The notes under the pieces were generated by a model that made no database searches, had not been told where the DNA came from, and worked only from the letters and a program-made list of their open reading frames with translations. The translations under genes were made by a program, and so were the position numbers. DNA of 64,000 bases. Source: Megalobrama amblycephala (taxonomy: Eukaryota > Chordata > Actinopteri > Cypriniformes > Xenocyprididae). The stretch is from the NCBI RefSeq assembly GCF_018812025.1, contig NC_063049.1:16763258-16827257 (forward strand). Direction: 5' to 3'. This document shows, one piece after another, positions 1 through 7,790 of this stretch (position 1 is its first letter; each line of letters starts with the position of its first letter).

Positions 1-606
1 GCCGTTGCGTACATCAACCATCAGGGTGGTCTACGCTCCCGTCGCATGTCGCAACTCGCCCGCCATCTCTTGTTGTGGAGTCAGAAGTATCTGAGGTCCC
101 TTCGGGCCACTCATGTCCCAGGTGTGCTCAACCGTGCAGCCGATGCGCTGTCACGGCAGCCTCCACTTGCGGGCGAGTGGCGGCTCCACCCCCAGGCGGT
201 CCAGCTGATTTGGCAGCGTTTCGGCGAGGCCCAGGTAGACCTGTTTGCCTCCCCGGAAACTGCCCACTGCCAGTGGTTTTATTCCCTGACCGGCGGCACG
301 CTCGGCACGGATGCCCTGGCACACAGCTGGCCCCCGGGTCTGCGCAAATATGCGTTTCCCCCAGTGAGCCTTCTCGCACAGCTCCTGTGCAAGGTCAGGG
401 AGGACGGGGAGCAGGTTCTGTTAGTGGCTCCGTATTGGCCCACTCGGACCTGGTTCTCAGACCTCATTCTCCTCGCGACAGCCCCTCCCTGGCCGATTCC
501 TCTGAGGAAGGACCTCCTGACTCAGAGACGGGGCACCCTGTGGCACCCGCGTCCCGATCTATGGAACCTCCACGTGTGGTCCCTGGACGGGATGCGGAGG
601 TTCTGA
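1..606 (+). CDS. DIRS reverse transcriptase/RNase H polyprotein, C-terminal part
   Basis: The frame is open from base 1 and ends with a stop at 604-606, so this is the C-terminal end of a longer protein. The first residues include YINHQGG, and about 35 residues later comes HVPGVLNRAADALSR, the HxPGxxNxxADxLSR signature that closes the RNase H domain in DIRS and Ty3-like elements. The remaining 150 residues hold the DLFASP, YAFPP, APYWPTR and WHPRPDLW blocks typical of DIRS polyproteins; the literature describes this region as adenine-methyltransferase-like, a role I cannot confirm from sequence. It would copy element RNA into DNA. No stop interrupts the visible part. The recombinase ORF overlaps its 3' end in another frame. 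Confidence 0.85.
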   Translation, partial: AVAYINHQGGLRSRRMSQLARHLLLWSQKYLRSLRATHVPGVLNRAADALSRQPPLAGEWRLHPQAVQLIWQRFGEAQVDLFASPETAHCQWFYSLTGGTLGTDALAHSWPPGLRKYAFPPVSLLAQLLCKVREDGEQVLLVAPYWPTRTWFSDLILLATAPPWPIPLRKDLLTQRRGTLWHPRPDLWNLHVWSLDGMRRF

Positions 607-1607
607 GTGATCTCCCGCAAGCGGTCGTAGACACCATCACTTCCGCTAGAGCTCCTTCCACTAGGAGTCTCTATGCGTTGAAGTGGAACCTGTTCGTCGA
701 ATGGTGCGCCTCTCGCCGAGAGGACCCCCTATCATGTTCGGTCGGATCCGTGCTTTCCTTCCTGCAAGAAGGGTTGGAGCGAAGGCTGTCTCCCTCCACC
801 CTTAAGGTGTATGTTGCCGCTATCGCCGCACATCACCACGCAGTTGAGGGTAAGTCCCTGGGGAAACACGATCTGATCGTCAGATTCCTGAGGGGAGCGA
901 GGAGATTAAATCCTCCTCGCCCTTCCTCCGTACCCTCTTGGGATTTGACCCTGGTTCTCACAGCTCTCCGGGGTCATCCCTTTGAGCCTTTGCAATCAGT
1001 CGATCTGAAACTAATGTCTCTTAAGACGGTTCTTCTGGTTGCATTGGCTTCCCTGAAGAGGGTAGGGGATCTGCATGCATTTTCGGTCGACGAAACGTGC
1101 CTAGAATTCGGGCCCGGTGATTCTCACGTTATTCTGAGACCCCGGCCTGGATACGTGCCCAAGGTTCCTACCACTCCCTTCAGAGATCAGGTAGTGAACC
1201 TGCAAGCGCTGCCCTCGGAGGAGGCAGACCCAGCCCTAGCTTTGCTCTGTCCCGTCCGCGCTCTGCGCGTTTACGTGGATAGAACGCGAAGCTTCAGGAC
1301 CTCAGATCAGCTCTTCATCTGTTACGGAGGCCAGCAGAAGGGAAAGGCTGTCTCCAAGCAGAGGATGGCCCACTGGATAGTGGATGCCATCGCCTTGGCG
1401 TATGAATCCCAGGGCGTGCCTTGCCCGCTCGGGTTGAGAGCCCACTCCACCAGAGGGGTGGCCTCTTCCTGGGCGCTGGCTCATGGCGCCTCGCTGACAG
1501 ATATTTGTAGAGCTGCGGGCTGGGCGACACCCAACACGTTCGCTAGGTTTTATAGCCTACGTGTAGAGCCGGTATCTTCACGTGTACTCGCATCCACTAG
1601 TCGGTAG
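561..1607 (+). CDS. DIRS tyrosine recombinase (YR)
   Basis: This enzyme integrates the circular DNA copy of the element without making a target duplication. Numbering from the first ATG of the open frame at base 75, the catalytic set is visible: Arg329 (SLKRVGDL), His457 and Arg460 (HSTR), Trp483 in the His/Trp position, and Tyr493 (ARFYSL). An N-terminal core-binding domain of about 130 residues (from APSTRSLYALKWNLF) precedes them. I chose the ATG at 561 as the start because the frame upstream lies fully inside the RT/RNase H gene and reads as a Pro/Arg/Gly-rich shadow; the frame is open back to 75. It overlaps the upstream gene by 46 bp. No stop or frameshift is seen, so the enzyme may be functional. 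Confidence 0.85.
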   Translation: MEPPRVVPGRDAEVLSDLPQAVVDTITSARAPSTRSLYALKWNLFVEWCASRREDPLSCSVGSVLSFLQEGLERRLSPSTLKVYVAAIAAHHHAVEGKSLGKHDLIVRFLRGARRLNPPRPSSVPSWDLTLVLTALRGHPFEPLQSVDLKLMSLKTVLLVALASLKRVGDLHAFSVDETCLEFGPGDSHVILRPRPGYVPKVPTTPFRDQVVNLQALPSEEADPALALLCPVRALRVYVDRTRSFRTSDQLFICYGGQQKGKAVSKQRMAHWIVDAIALAYESQGVPCPLGLRAHSTRGVASSWALAHGASLTDICRAAGWATPNTFARFYSLRVEPVSSRVLASTSR

Positions 1608-2226
1608 ACGTGCTGTACCCACTCTAAGTGTCGGCTTGCAATGCCATTCCCGCCACTGGCCGGATACGTGCATACTTCTCTCCAGTCGTGTTCCCCGCTT
1701 GGCGAACCCTGTCGAGCTCCTCCGCCTCCCCCTTCGGCTCGGACATTGCGGAGTGTCTGATGCCAGGCCTACATCCGTCGCTGACGCTGTCTGTTGGCTG
1801 GGGCCCATATGTCGTGACCCCTCTACGTGAGCGGTCCCATATGTGTATTTTCCACGGTTTAAAACTCCCTACGGGCCGAGTCCGTGTCTTTCCCTTAGCA
1901 GAGCCAGCTCTGCTGTCACCTGTCAGATGAGTCTCCCCCTAACCAGGTGGAGCCATCCCAGGGACTCCATATGCGTACTGCCCCCCGGGCCAGTCCATAT
2001 GTGTATTCCCACGTAAACTCCTCCCCCATTGGGTAGGTAGTGGTCTCCGCAGCGTCCCTTCGGGTTCGCTTCCCCAGTGTGTCTAGTTTACTTAGTGGGT
2101 AGTGGTTAGACAGCAGTAGACTCTCTCGGTGTAAGCTCGCCCCCTTCACCGTCAGCCGGTGCTATGGGCGGCTGAGCTTGCGCTGGGCACTGGAAGGGGT
2201 TTCGTAACTGTGGCGTTTTAGTTGGG
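1608..2226 (+). other. DIRS 3' non-coding region
   Basis: This is about 600 bp of GC-rich sequence between the recombinase stop and the internal complementary region. A CCATATG-centred phrase followed by a pyrimidine/CCACG stretch recurs near 1838, 1967 and 1995. Short open frames here show no known protein pattern. Confidence 0.6.
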
Positions 2227-2338
2227 ATCCCAATTCGTCGGTCACTACTGACGTACGTCGAACGTGACCGACTGAAAGGGAACGTCTCGGTTACGTATGT
2301 AACCCTCGTTCCCTGAAGGAGGGAACGGAGACGTACGT
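2227..2338 (+). repeat. DIRS internal complementary region
   Basis: Bases 2281-2338 are the exact reverse complement of 2557-2614, and 2227-2259 is repeated directly at 2533-2565. In DIRS elements an internal region complementary to the joined termini is thought to template completion of the circular intermediate, and this arrangement fits that role. Confidence 0.8.
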
Positions 2339-2532
2339 CCCGTCGCCACAGTTTCTGTACCCTCGCTGTAGTGCGGACACCAGTTGTCTCCTCAGCGAAA
2401 AACAGAGTGCGATTGCATCCGCTTCCTATTTATATACACCTGTCGGGGGCGGTGCGCATTATGCAAATATCGCACGCCAATTCCATTGGCTTGTTTTAGT
2501 TTACACGAAGATGATAGGGCTCTCTAAGCGAT

Positions 2533-2614
2533 ATCCCAATTCGTCGGTCACTACTGACGTACGTCTCCGTTCCCTCCTTCAGGGAACGAGGGTTACATAC
2601 GTAACCGAGACGTT
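2533..2614 (+). repeat. DIRS right terminal repeat
   Basis: It contains a 33-bp direct copy of 2227-2259 (ending GACGTACGTC) and a 58-bp inverted copy of 2281-2338 ending ACCGAGACGTT. The dispersed repeat that follows starts TTCAACATTG. Other copies of that repeat read CTGTTTTCAACATTG, so insertion at a GTT is likely. Confidence 0.8.
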
Positions 2615-2755
2615 TTCAACATTGATTATATGAATAATATGAAATGTTTCTTTAGCAGGAAATCAGCATATTAGAATGATTTCTGAAGGATCAACACTAA
2701 ACACTAGAGTAATGATGTTGAAAATGAAATAAACTACATTAATAAATTACATTTG
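2615..2755 (-). repeat. Dispersed cyprinid-type repeat 'H', truncated
   Basis: The sequence (TTCAACATTG, then CAGCATATTAGAATGATTTC) matches copies at 28960-29146, 38965-39247 and, on the other strand, 21181-23085. It is interrupted on its left by the DIRS element. Confidence 0.7.
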
Positions 2756-3034
2756 AAAACATATTAGAATAAGACAATGGATAAAAATAAAGATGCATTG
2801 GATAATAGAAAACGGTTTGTATTTGTGATGTGCAGTTTTGGTGTATACACTTTTATACACTTGTTTTTAGCATTACTTCTATAATCTAAGGCTAGGCTAG
2901 ACACAAAAGGATAGTTCACCCTAAAATCCTTCAAAAAGAACATAATAGCACCTTAAAGGTTTCATAAAAGTAGTCCACATAACTTGTGCACCATTTTCCA
3001 AGTCTATTAAACTTTATACTCATGAAATTGCAAA

Positions 3035-3082
3035 TAGAAATCTATCATATGGCTTTAATTAAAGCCATATGGTAGATTTCTA
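3035..3082. repeat. 48-bp near-perfect palindrome
   Basis: Two 24-nt arms (TAGAAATCTATCATATGGCT and its complement) meet at TTAATTAA with one mismatch. This could be a cruciform or the core of a small fold-back element. Confidence 0.8.
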
Positions 3083-3186
3083 TGTGAGTATAATGAATAT
3101 AACATCACTTTGTACCTGATTAGCTATGCATGTAGCTACTAATGAGAGAATCCACCTAAAGCAAACTTGCTTTTTTAAAGGCACAA

Positions 3187-3243
3187 TATAGATAGGACAG
3201 GGTTTGAACCCAGATTGTTAACCACTAGGCCACACCACCCTCA
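3187..3243 (-). repeat. tRNA-derived SINE head fragment
   Basis: On the minus strand, TGGCCTAGTGGTTA resembles a Pol III A box, and GGGTTCAAACC, 13 bases further on, resembles a B box. The boxes are too close for a real tRNA, so this is a degenerate SINE head. Confidence 0.5.
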
Positions 3244-3728
3244 GGTTTCACACTGCACATTGTCTGGTACAATCAGATGGATGTTGACACCTGCAGGTCT
3301 TGTTGACTTTGTACAGGTTGTGAATATGTGTTGTATACTGCACGTGGTAAACATGGTGAACACCTGCTCCGCCATTTCACCACTCCTTTCATCTCTCTTT
3401 GTTCCTTATCAGTGCAAAAGAGAAGTGGATTTAGACTTCTGGAATAGGCACAGAAGAGAAAAAAAAAGTAATTAATAAAAGAGGCCAAAGTGCCACTGGG
3501 ACTGTGTTTATCTGTAAGACTTCTAATTAATTTGCACACCGAGTCCTGTGGACATAGTCTGTGAGTGTTTTGCTTTCTCCAAGCTTTTCTTGGAGTGTTC
3601 CTCTCTTCATAAATCTTGGGCATTTCTTTTTAAAATCTCACTTCCCTGCCTCACAAGAACTTTATTACTTTATTACAATTAAAATGCACCATAAAACACA
3701 AAGAAGACTACGGAAAGTGCTTTGTCTG

Positions 3729-3729
3729 A

Positions 3730-3770
<41 letters not shown>
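3729..3770. repeat. (TG)n microsatellite
   Basis: Mostly uninterrupted TG dinucleotides after a short TGTATATG start. Confidence 0.9.
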
Positions 3771-3849
3771 AGCTGATAGACAATGTATCTCTAGACTGAA
3801 GTAAACATTACAGTTGCACTTTTAGAAATGTCTCCCATGTGTAGTATTG

Positions 3850-4122
3850 GAAAGTCTGATTCATTATGGTGAATCAGTTCATCCTAAATGGTCCTCTCTC
3901 TTATGTGGCATTATAAATGCTGATTCATTCTAGTCAATCAGTTCTCCCAAAATGGTCTCTCTCTCATATGTTGCATTACAAAGACTGCTTCATTCTACTG
4001 AATCAGCTCATCCTTAATAGTCCAATTACTCTCATACATTCAGTAGCTTTGGTAAGTCTGATTCATTATGGTGAATTGGTTCATTCTAAAGGATCCTCTC
4101 TCTTATGTGGCCCTATAAATAC
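3850..4122. repeat. Minisatellite, four units of about 65 bp
   Basis: Units begin near 3856, 3920, 3985 and 4058. Each opens with a variant of CTGATTCATTATGGTGAATC and continues with a CTCTCTCTTATGTGGCA-like stretch. Unit 3 is the most diverged. Within units, GATTCA and TGAATC form small inverted repeats. Confidence 0.75.
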
Positions 4123-4129
4123 CAATTAA

Positions 4130-4795
4130 TTTTTTTTTAAAACAATATCAGCATTTCCCTCTAGCTGTTGAGTGCATTTTTAAACAATGCATCCTGATGC
4201 CACGTGTTCCCTAAGGGACGCACACACATCCAGCCATCCATGTGATGTAAAAGAAAATGTGATTCATCAGACCAGGCAACCTTCTTCCATTGCTCCATGG
4301 CCCAGTTCTTATGCTCACGTGCCCACTGTTGGAGCTTTCGGCGGTGGACGGGGGTCAGCATGGGCACCCTGACTGGTCTGCGGCTATGCAGCTCCATGCG
4401 CAACAAACTGTGATTCACTGTGTATTCTGACTCCTTTCTATCAGAACCAGCATTAACTTCTTGAGCAATTTGAGCTACAGTAGCTCGTCTGTTGGATCGG
4501 ACCACACAGGCCAGCCTTCGCTCCCCACGTGCATCAGTGAGCCTTGGCCGCCCATGACCCTGTCGCCAGTTTACCACTGTTCCTTCCTTGGACCACTTTT
4601 GATAGATACTGACCACTGCAGACCGGGAACACCCCACAAGAGCTGCAGTTTTGCTCTGACCCAGTCGTTTAGCCATCACAATTTGTTCCTTGTCAAACTT
4701 GCTCAAATCCTTACGCTTGCCCATTTTTCCTGCTTCTGACACCAACTTTGAGGACAAAATGTTCACTTGCTGCCTAATATATCCCACCCACTAGG

Positions 4796-4800
<5 letters not shown>
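4130..4800 (-). mobile_element. Tc1-like DNA transposon, 5' fragment
   Basis: It contains the truncated transposase gene plus a short 5' leader (TAATATATCCCACCCAC on the forward strand). The 5' edge runs straight into a TA microsatellite, consistent with insertion at TA. The edge near 4130-4185 is a deletion breakpoint rather than a terminal repeat. Confidence 0.7.
4161..4724 (-). pseudogene. Tc1-like transposase, C-terminally truncated
   Basis: This is the N-terminal part of a Tc1/mariner transposase, which cuts and pastes its element at TA sites. I start it at the ATG at 4724 ([14 protein letters not shown]), the usual family start; the frame stays open 21 codons further upstream. Seen in order: a first helix-turn-helix ([20 protein letters not shown]), the GRPR linker, a second DNA-binding helix region, and the first catalytic aspartate in WSDESHF. 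The protein breaks off about 30 residues later, so the second and third catalytic residues are missing; family members run to roughly 340 residues. It cannot be active. No 3' inverted repeat was found, so the element is a 5' fragment. Confidence 0.85.

Positions 4801-4850
<50 letters not shown>
4801..4850. repeat. (TA)25 microsatellite
   Basis: Fifty bases of uninterrupted TA, directly next to the Tc1-like fragment. Confidence 0.95.
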
Positions 4851-4852
<2 letters not shown>

Positions 4853-6084
4853 AAATGGAATCATTTTCAGAAGTTTTACAGAGCTGTGCATCATTGCTGC
4901 TGTGGATCAGAGGAAGTTGTACCACATAAGGCCCAAAATAAGGATGAAATGGGCAAATTATTTACGGACAACGTCAATTTTTACTCCCAAACAACACAGT
5001 GAGAAATCTCTGTAGTTATACATCTTCCCGCTGGCAACCAGCTGCAAGTTAAATAACACACTGTGTCGCAACCTGCCTCGTTTACATCCGAGTGAGTATA
5101 ATATTGTGTGCAAATCTATGATTACCTGGAAATCAGCTTTAAGTTCATAGCTCTCATCCCTGCGGGGGGCTTTACATCCACAGTGATATTTACTCACTCC
5201 TTCTACATGCAGCTTTATGAAAACCCCCCAGTGTGAATCAGGGATTCCCGCCAGGTGTCGTGGAGCCCATGGCCGCCGCACAATCTGCAGGTACTCAGCC
5301 CATCAGATCTGCATGGAAATATGTCAGGGGGATTATAAAAGCCTAGTCACCTAATACAACCCCGCTGCAGCTCAATCCATGCACAGAGACAGGAGGTCTT
5401 TCATATGATAATACCGCAGTGATTGCACTCCACCTGACATATGCTCTCTCTCCCTCTCTGTCTGTCTGCCTCTATCTCTCTTTTTCTCTCTGAACGCCCT
5501 TTGGAGACAGACTGGAATAACCTTTGACACAGCTATGTATACACACACTCTCTCTAGGGAAGGACTGAAATAATCCTTTGGTATTTTCATGATTCCTTGA
5601 GGGCTGAATTTCGTTGGCATGCACCCATGAGGACATCTAACAGGGACCGCTTGGAGACACCGGACCATATCTCTAACGGCGCACACACTCACATGTTCTT
5701 CAGTGCCCTGAAGTCTGAGCTTTAATTAGCTTATGAAATATTAAATGCTCATCTGGCATTGTTCTAAGTAAAGGCTGTGTATGGCTGGGAATATTTAGAG
5801 CAGATCGAAGCTTGAACCTCCACAAAGACCTTCTTTTGTGCCTTATGTTCTTGTTTACCTCGTATACCTAGTCGTAACCCGGCACGATGCGACAAGCTGG
5901 TGTTACAGAAATGCAGCATATCACAACATATTTGAGGTTTTAATATATTGTTATGTAAGATTTTGGACCAGCTAGATATCACGGGGACGGGTCTGGTAAG
6001 GATAAAACATCAGATTTACAATTTTACAGATTTACTCTCGGAGTGTTTGGTATTGTAATGTTAATATGTTTGGTCTTGGTGGAA
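4851..6084. other. Single-copy-looking gap
   Basis: No gene or clear repeat is seen apart from CT-rich runs near 5440-5490. The part at 5020-5420 has mixed composition and no repeat resemblance within the window, so it is a modest candidate for conserved non-coding sequence. Confidence 0.4.
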
Positions 6085-6225
6085 TAGATCTGCTACGCTG
6101 CTGCTGCTGTTATTGCTGCAGGACTTGCTACTGCTAAAACATACACGACACACTGCTGTGAGCAAGTAAGACATGCTGCTGCTGCTGTACAATATTGCAC
6201 ACATGATTTACCCGTAGCAGATCTA
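6085..6225. repeat. Small CTG-rich inverted-repeat element
   Basis: TAGATCTGCTACG at the left is matched by CGTAGCAGATCTA at the right. The interior carries two CTG/GCT runs (6099-6110 and 6174-6188). It looks like a miniature element of about 141 bp. Confidence 0.55.
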
Positions 6226-6396
6226 TACAGGTGGAGCTGGGGAAGGTGGAGGGTTTCTAAAAGCATGCTGCACTGCTAAGGCAAATGCTACCCAAATATT
6301 TTGAAGATTTGAGTGCGCAAGCTCATTGGCCACTCATACAGCAGGAACCAATCAGCTGTGTCCCAGAGATAATGATGTGATTACGAGCAGGTTGAG
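6226..6396. other. Gap before TTAA MITE
   Basis: No coding signal is seen. It contains opposed CCAAT-type motifs (CATTGGCC near 6324, CCAATCAG at 6348-6355). Confidence 0.35.
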
Positions 6397-6400
6397 TTAA

Positions 6401-6934
6401 AGGTGCTAAAGAGGATGTTTTGTTTTATACATTTTTGCAATATTACTTGAAACTGTCTTTACTAACTGATAAAAGACTATTTATTAGGTGCACTGAAAGG
6501 AATACTATTAATATACATCATCTGTGCACGAGGTAGGGCCTTAAAAACATCAGCCAATTGTTTACACGATGATCGGCCCTCTGGCTTGTCAATCACTGCC
6601 GTGACGTTCCTTGTGAGAGACGTGCTCGGCTGCGCGCTCCAGTAACTTTCCACACTCTACAGGCGCCGCATGCAATGTTTTTGTCAGGAGACAGGAGTAA
6701 CAACTGCAGATTATGAGTTACCTGCGGTGAGTCCGACATAATGAATCCACTAACACGACACAGCGAATGCCGGTGGTAAACATTCGTGTTCCAATACTCG
6801 TGCACGAGTTTTGGGAGGCGTTCCCTCGAAACGAGCTGTGAAGGAGGGGGGTTGTTCTTACGCATGCGCTCATTTCAAAAACTCACTAACGATCTTTGGT
6901 TTCTCAGTCGACGAAAAGATCCTCTTTAGCACCT
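6401..6934. mobile_element. TTAA-flanked MITE, 534 bp
   Basis: The 16-bp terminal inverted repeats AGGTGCTAAAGAGGAT are perfect. The element is flanked by TTAA at 6397-6400 and 6935-6938. TTAA duplication is characteristic of the piggyBac and Kolobok superfamilies. There is no transposase ORF inside, so it is non-autonomous. Confidence 0.85.
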
Positions 6935-6984
6935 TTAAAGAACCTATTAGTCTGCACCATCTAAAGTTTCATGCCAGAACTTTG

Positions 6985-7121
6985 TATTTATGCATTTGGC
7001 AAACACTTTTATTCAAAGCATTCAAGGTATACATTTCATTAGCTCATGCTTTCCCTGAGAATCAAACCCATGACCTTGGAGTTGATAGAGCCATGCTCTA
7101 CTGTTTGAGCTACAGGAATGC
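6985..7121 (-). repeat. tRNA-derived SINE
   Basis: Read on the minus strand, TAGCTCAAACAGTAGAGC (A-box region) and GGGTTTGATTCT (B-box region) lie at tRNA-like spacing. A tail ending in TTTGCCAAATGCATAAATA follows. That head and tail combination is a common fish SINE. The tRNA part is degenerate, so this is not a tRNA gene. Confidence 0.75.
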
Positions 7122-7292
7122 CTCATTTAAATGGCTTTAACACATGCAGTGTAAGACACACAGTACAAATGAGATTGTATGCATTTTGTGAACTTTTGTC
7201 CTGAAAATTCTAATCAGTTGTTTTTGGTCCAACAGGCTTGCATGAAAAACTACATATCCCATAATTCTCTGAGGCAGGATGAGAATGATAAT

Positions 7293-7436
7293 TAGGGATG
7301 CACGATATTGGCCAACATTAGATTTTTTCCCCCCATTCACTGGTATCTGCCAATATTCAATATATAATTGACCATAATAATTTCCTCAATTTTTACATAA
7401 TCTAAAACCAAAGTTCATCTTTTAAAAAAACACTGT
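7293..7436. repeat. Fragment of a GATGCACGATATT repeat
   Basis: The phrase AGGGATGCACGATATTGGCC resembles the end of a widespread fish repeat; the right end of a related copy appears near 32051-32062. Confidence 0.35.
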
Positions 7437-7440
7437 TTAA

Positions 7441-7790
7441 AGGCATGAAATGAAAGTCGCAATCATCTTATCTTTCCTATTGTGACTTACATCCAAGTGA
7501 CTTCTCGAAAGAGAGAGAGAGAAAAAAAAAAAGTAGAACAGGACTTGACTTTGTCCACTGGTAATTGATAGGATCATTATTGTTTGTGATCTCATGTGAT
7601 TGACAGGAGACAGAGGGATTTTTGTCCATCCCTCGCACCAGTGCAAATGTCGAAGAGATGAAGAGATGTCATCGCCAGGGGGAGGGGAGATTATTTTGAT
7701 TAAAGATTATGAGGGCACATGAATTAAAAAAAAATAATAATGATGTGCGTGTATAAATCATTTATAATAAATATCAGCTACAATTTGAAT
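7441..7790. repeat. TTAA-type MITE family 'G', diverged copy
   Basis: It begins after TTAA with AGGCATGAAATGAAAGTCGC and continues like copies at 42186-42753 and 50971-51321, including the CATGTGATTGACAGG stretch. I could not place the right end. Confidence 0.5.

Larger units (their letters stand above)
1..2614 (+). mobile_element. DIRS-type tyrosine-recombinase retrotransposon, 3' part
   Basis: The window opens inside the element and runs to its right end. Order seen: RNase H tail and a downstream conserved domain, an overlapping tyrosine recombinase ORF, about 600 bp of non-coding sequence, an internal complementary region, and a right terminal repeat. This gene order, with a recombinase instead of a DDE integrase and no LTRs, is the DIRS plan. 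The right end is placed at 2614 because a 58-bp arm ending there is the exact reverse complement of 2281-2338. The sequence after it continues as a dispersed repeat found elsewhere in the window. The left end and most of the reverse transcriptase lie outside the window. Confidence 0.9.
2756..3855. other. AT-rich gap with small repeats
   Basis: No gene is supported. It holds a fragment of the common GGATAGTTCACCC repeat near 2910, the hairpin at 3035-3082, a SINE fragment at 3187-3243 and a TG microsatellite. The short open frames at 3215-3623 lack splice structure or a family pattern. Confidence 0.5.

Noticed and set aside
75..560. Extended N-terminus of the DIRS recombinase frame
   Set aside because: It overlaps the RNase H gene fully in another frame and has the Pro/Arg/Gly-rich make-up of a shadow; the domain starts after the ATG at 561.
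561..1607. Phage or bacterial integrase contamination
   Set aside because: The same catalytic set fits, but the RNase H/DIRS domain upstream, complementary terminal repeats and fish repeats on the flank show a DIRS element.
3273..3623. 116-codon minus-strand ORF
   Set aside because: AT-rich, with a Phe run from an A-stretch, overlapping a SINE fragment; no family pattern.
3850..4122. CRISPR-like array
   Set aside because: The units are adjacent diverged minisatellite copies without spacers, in a vertebrate context.
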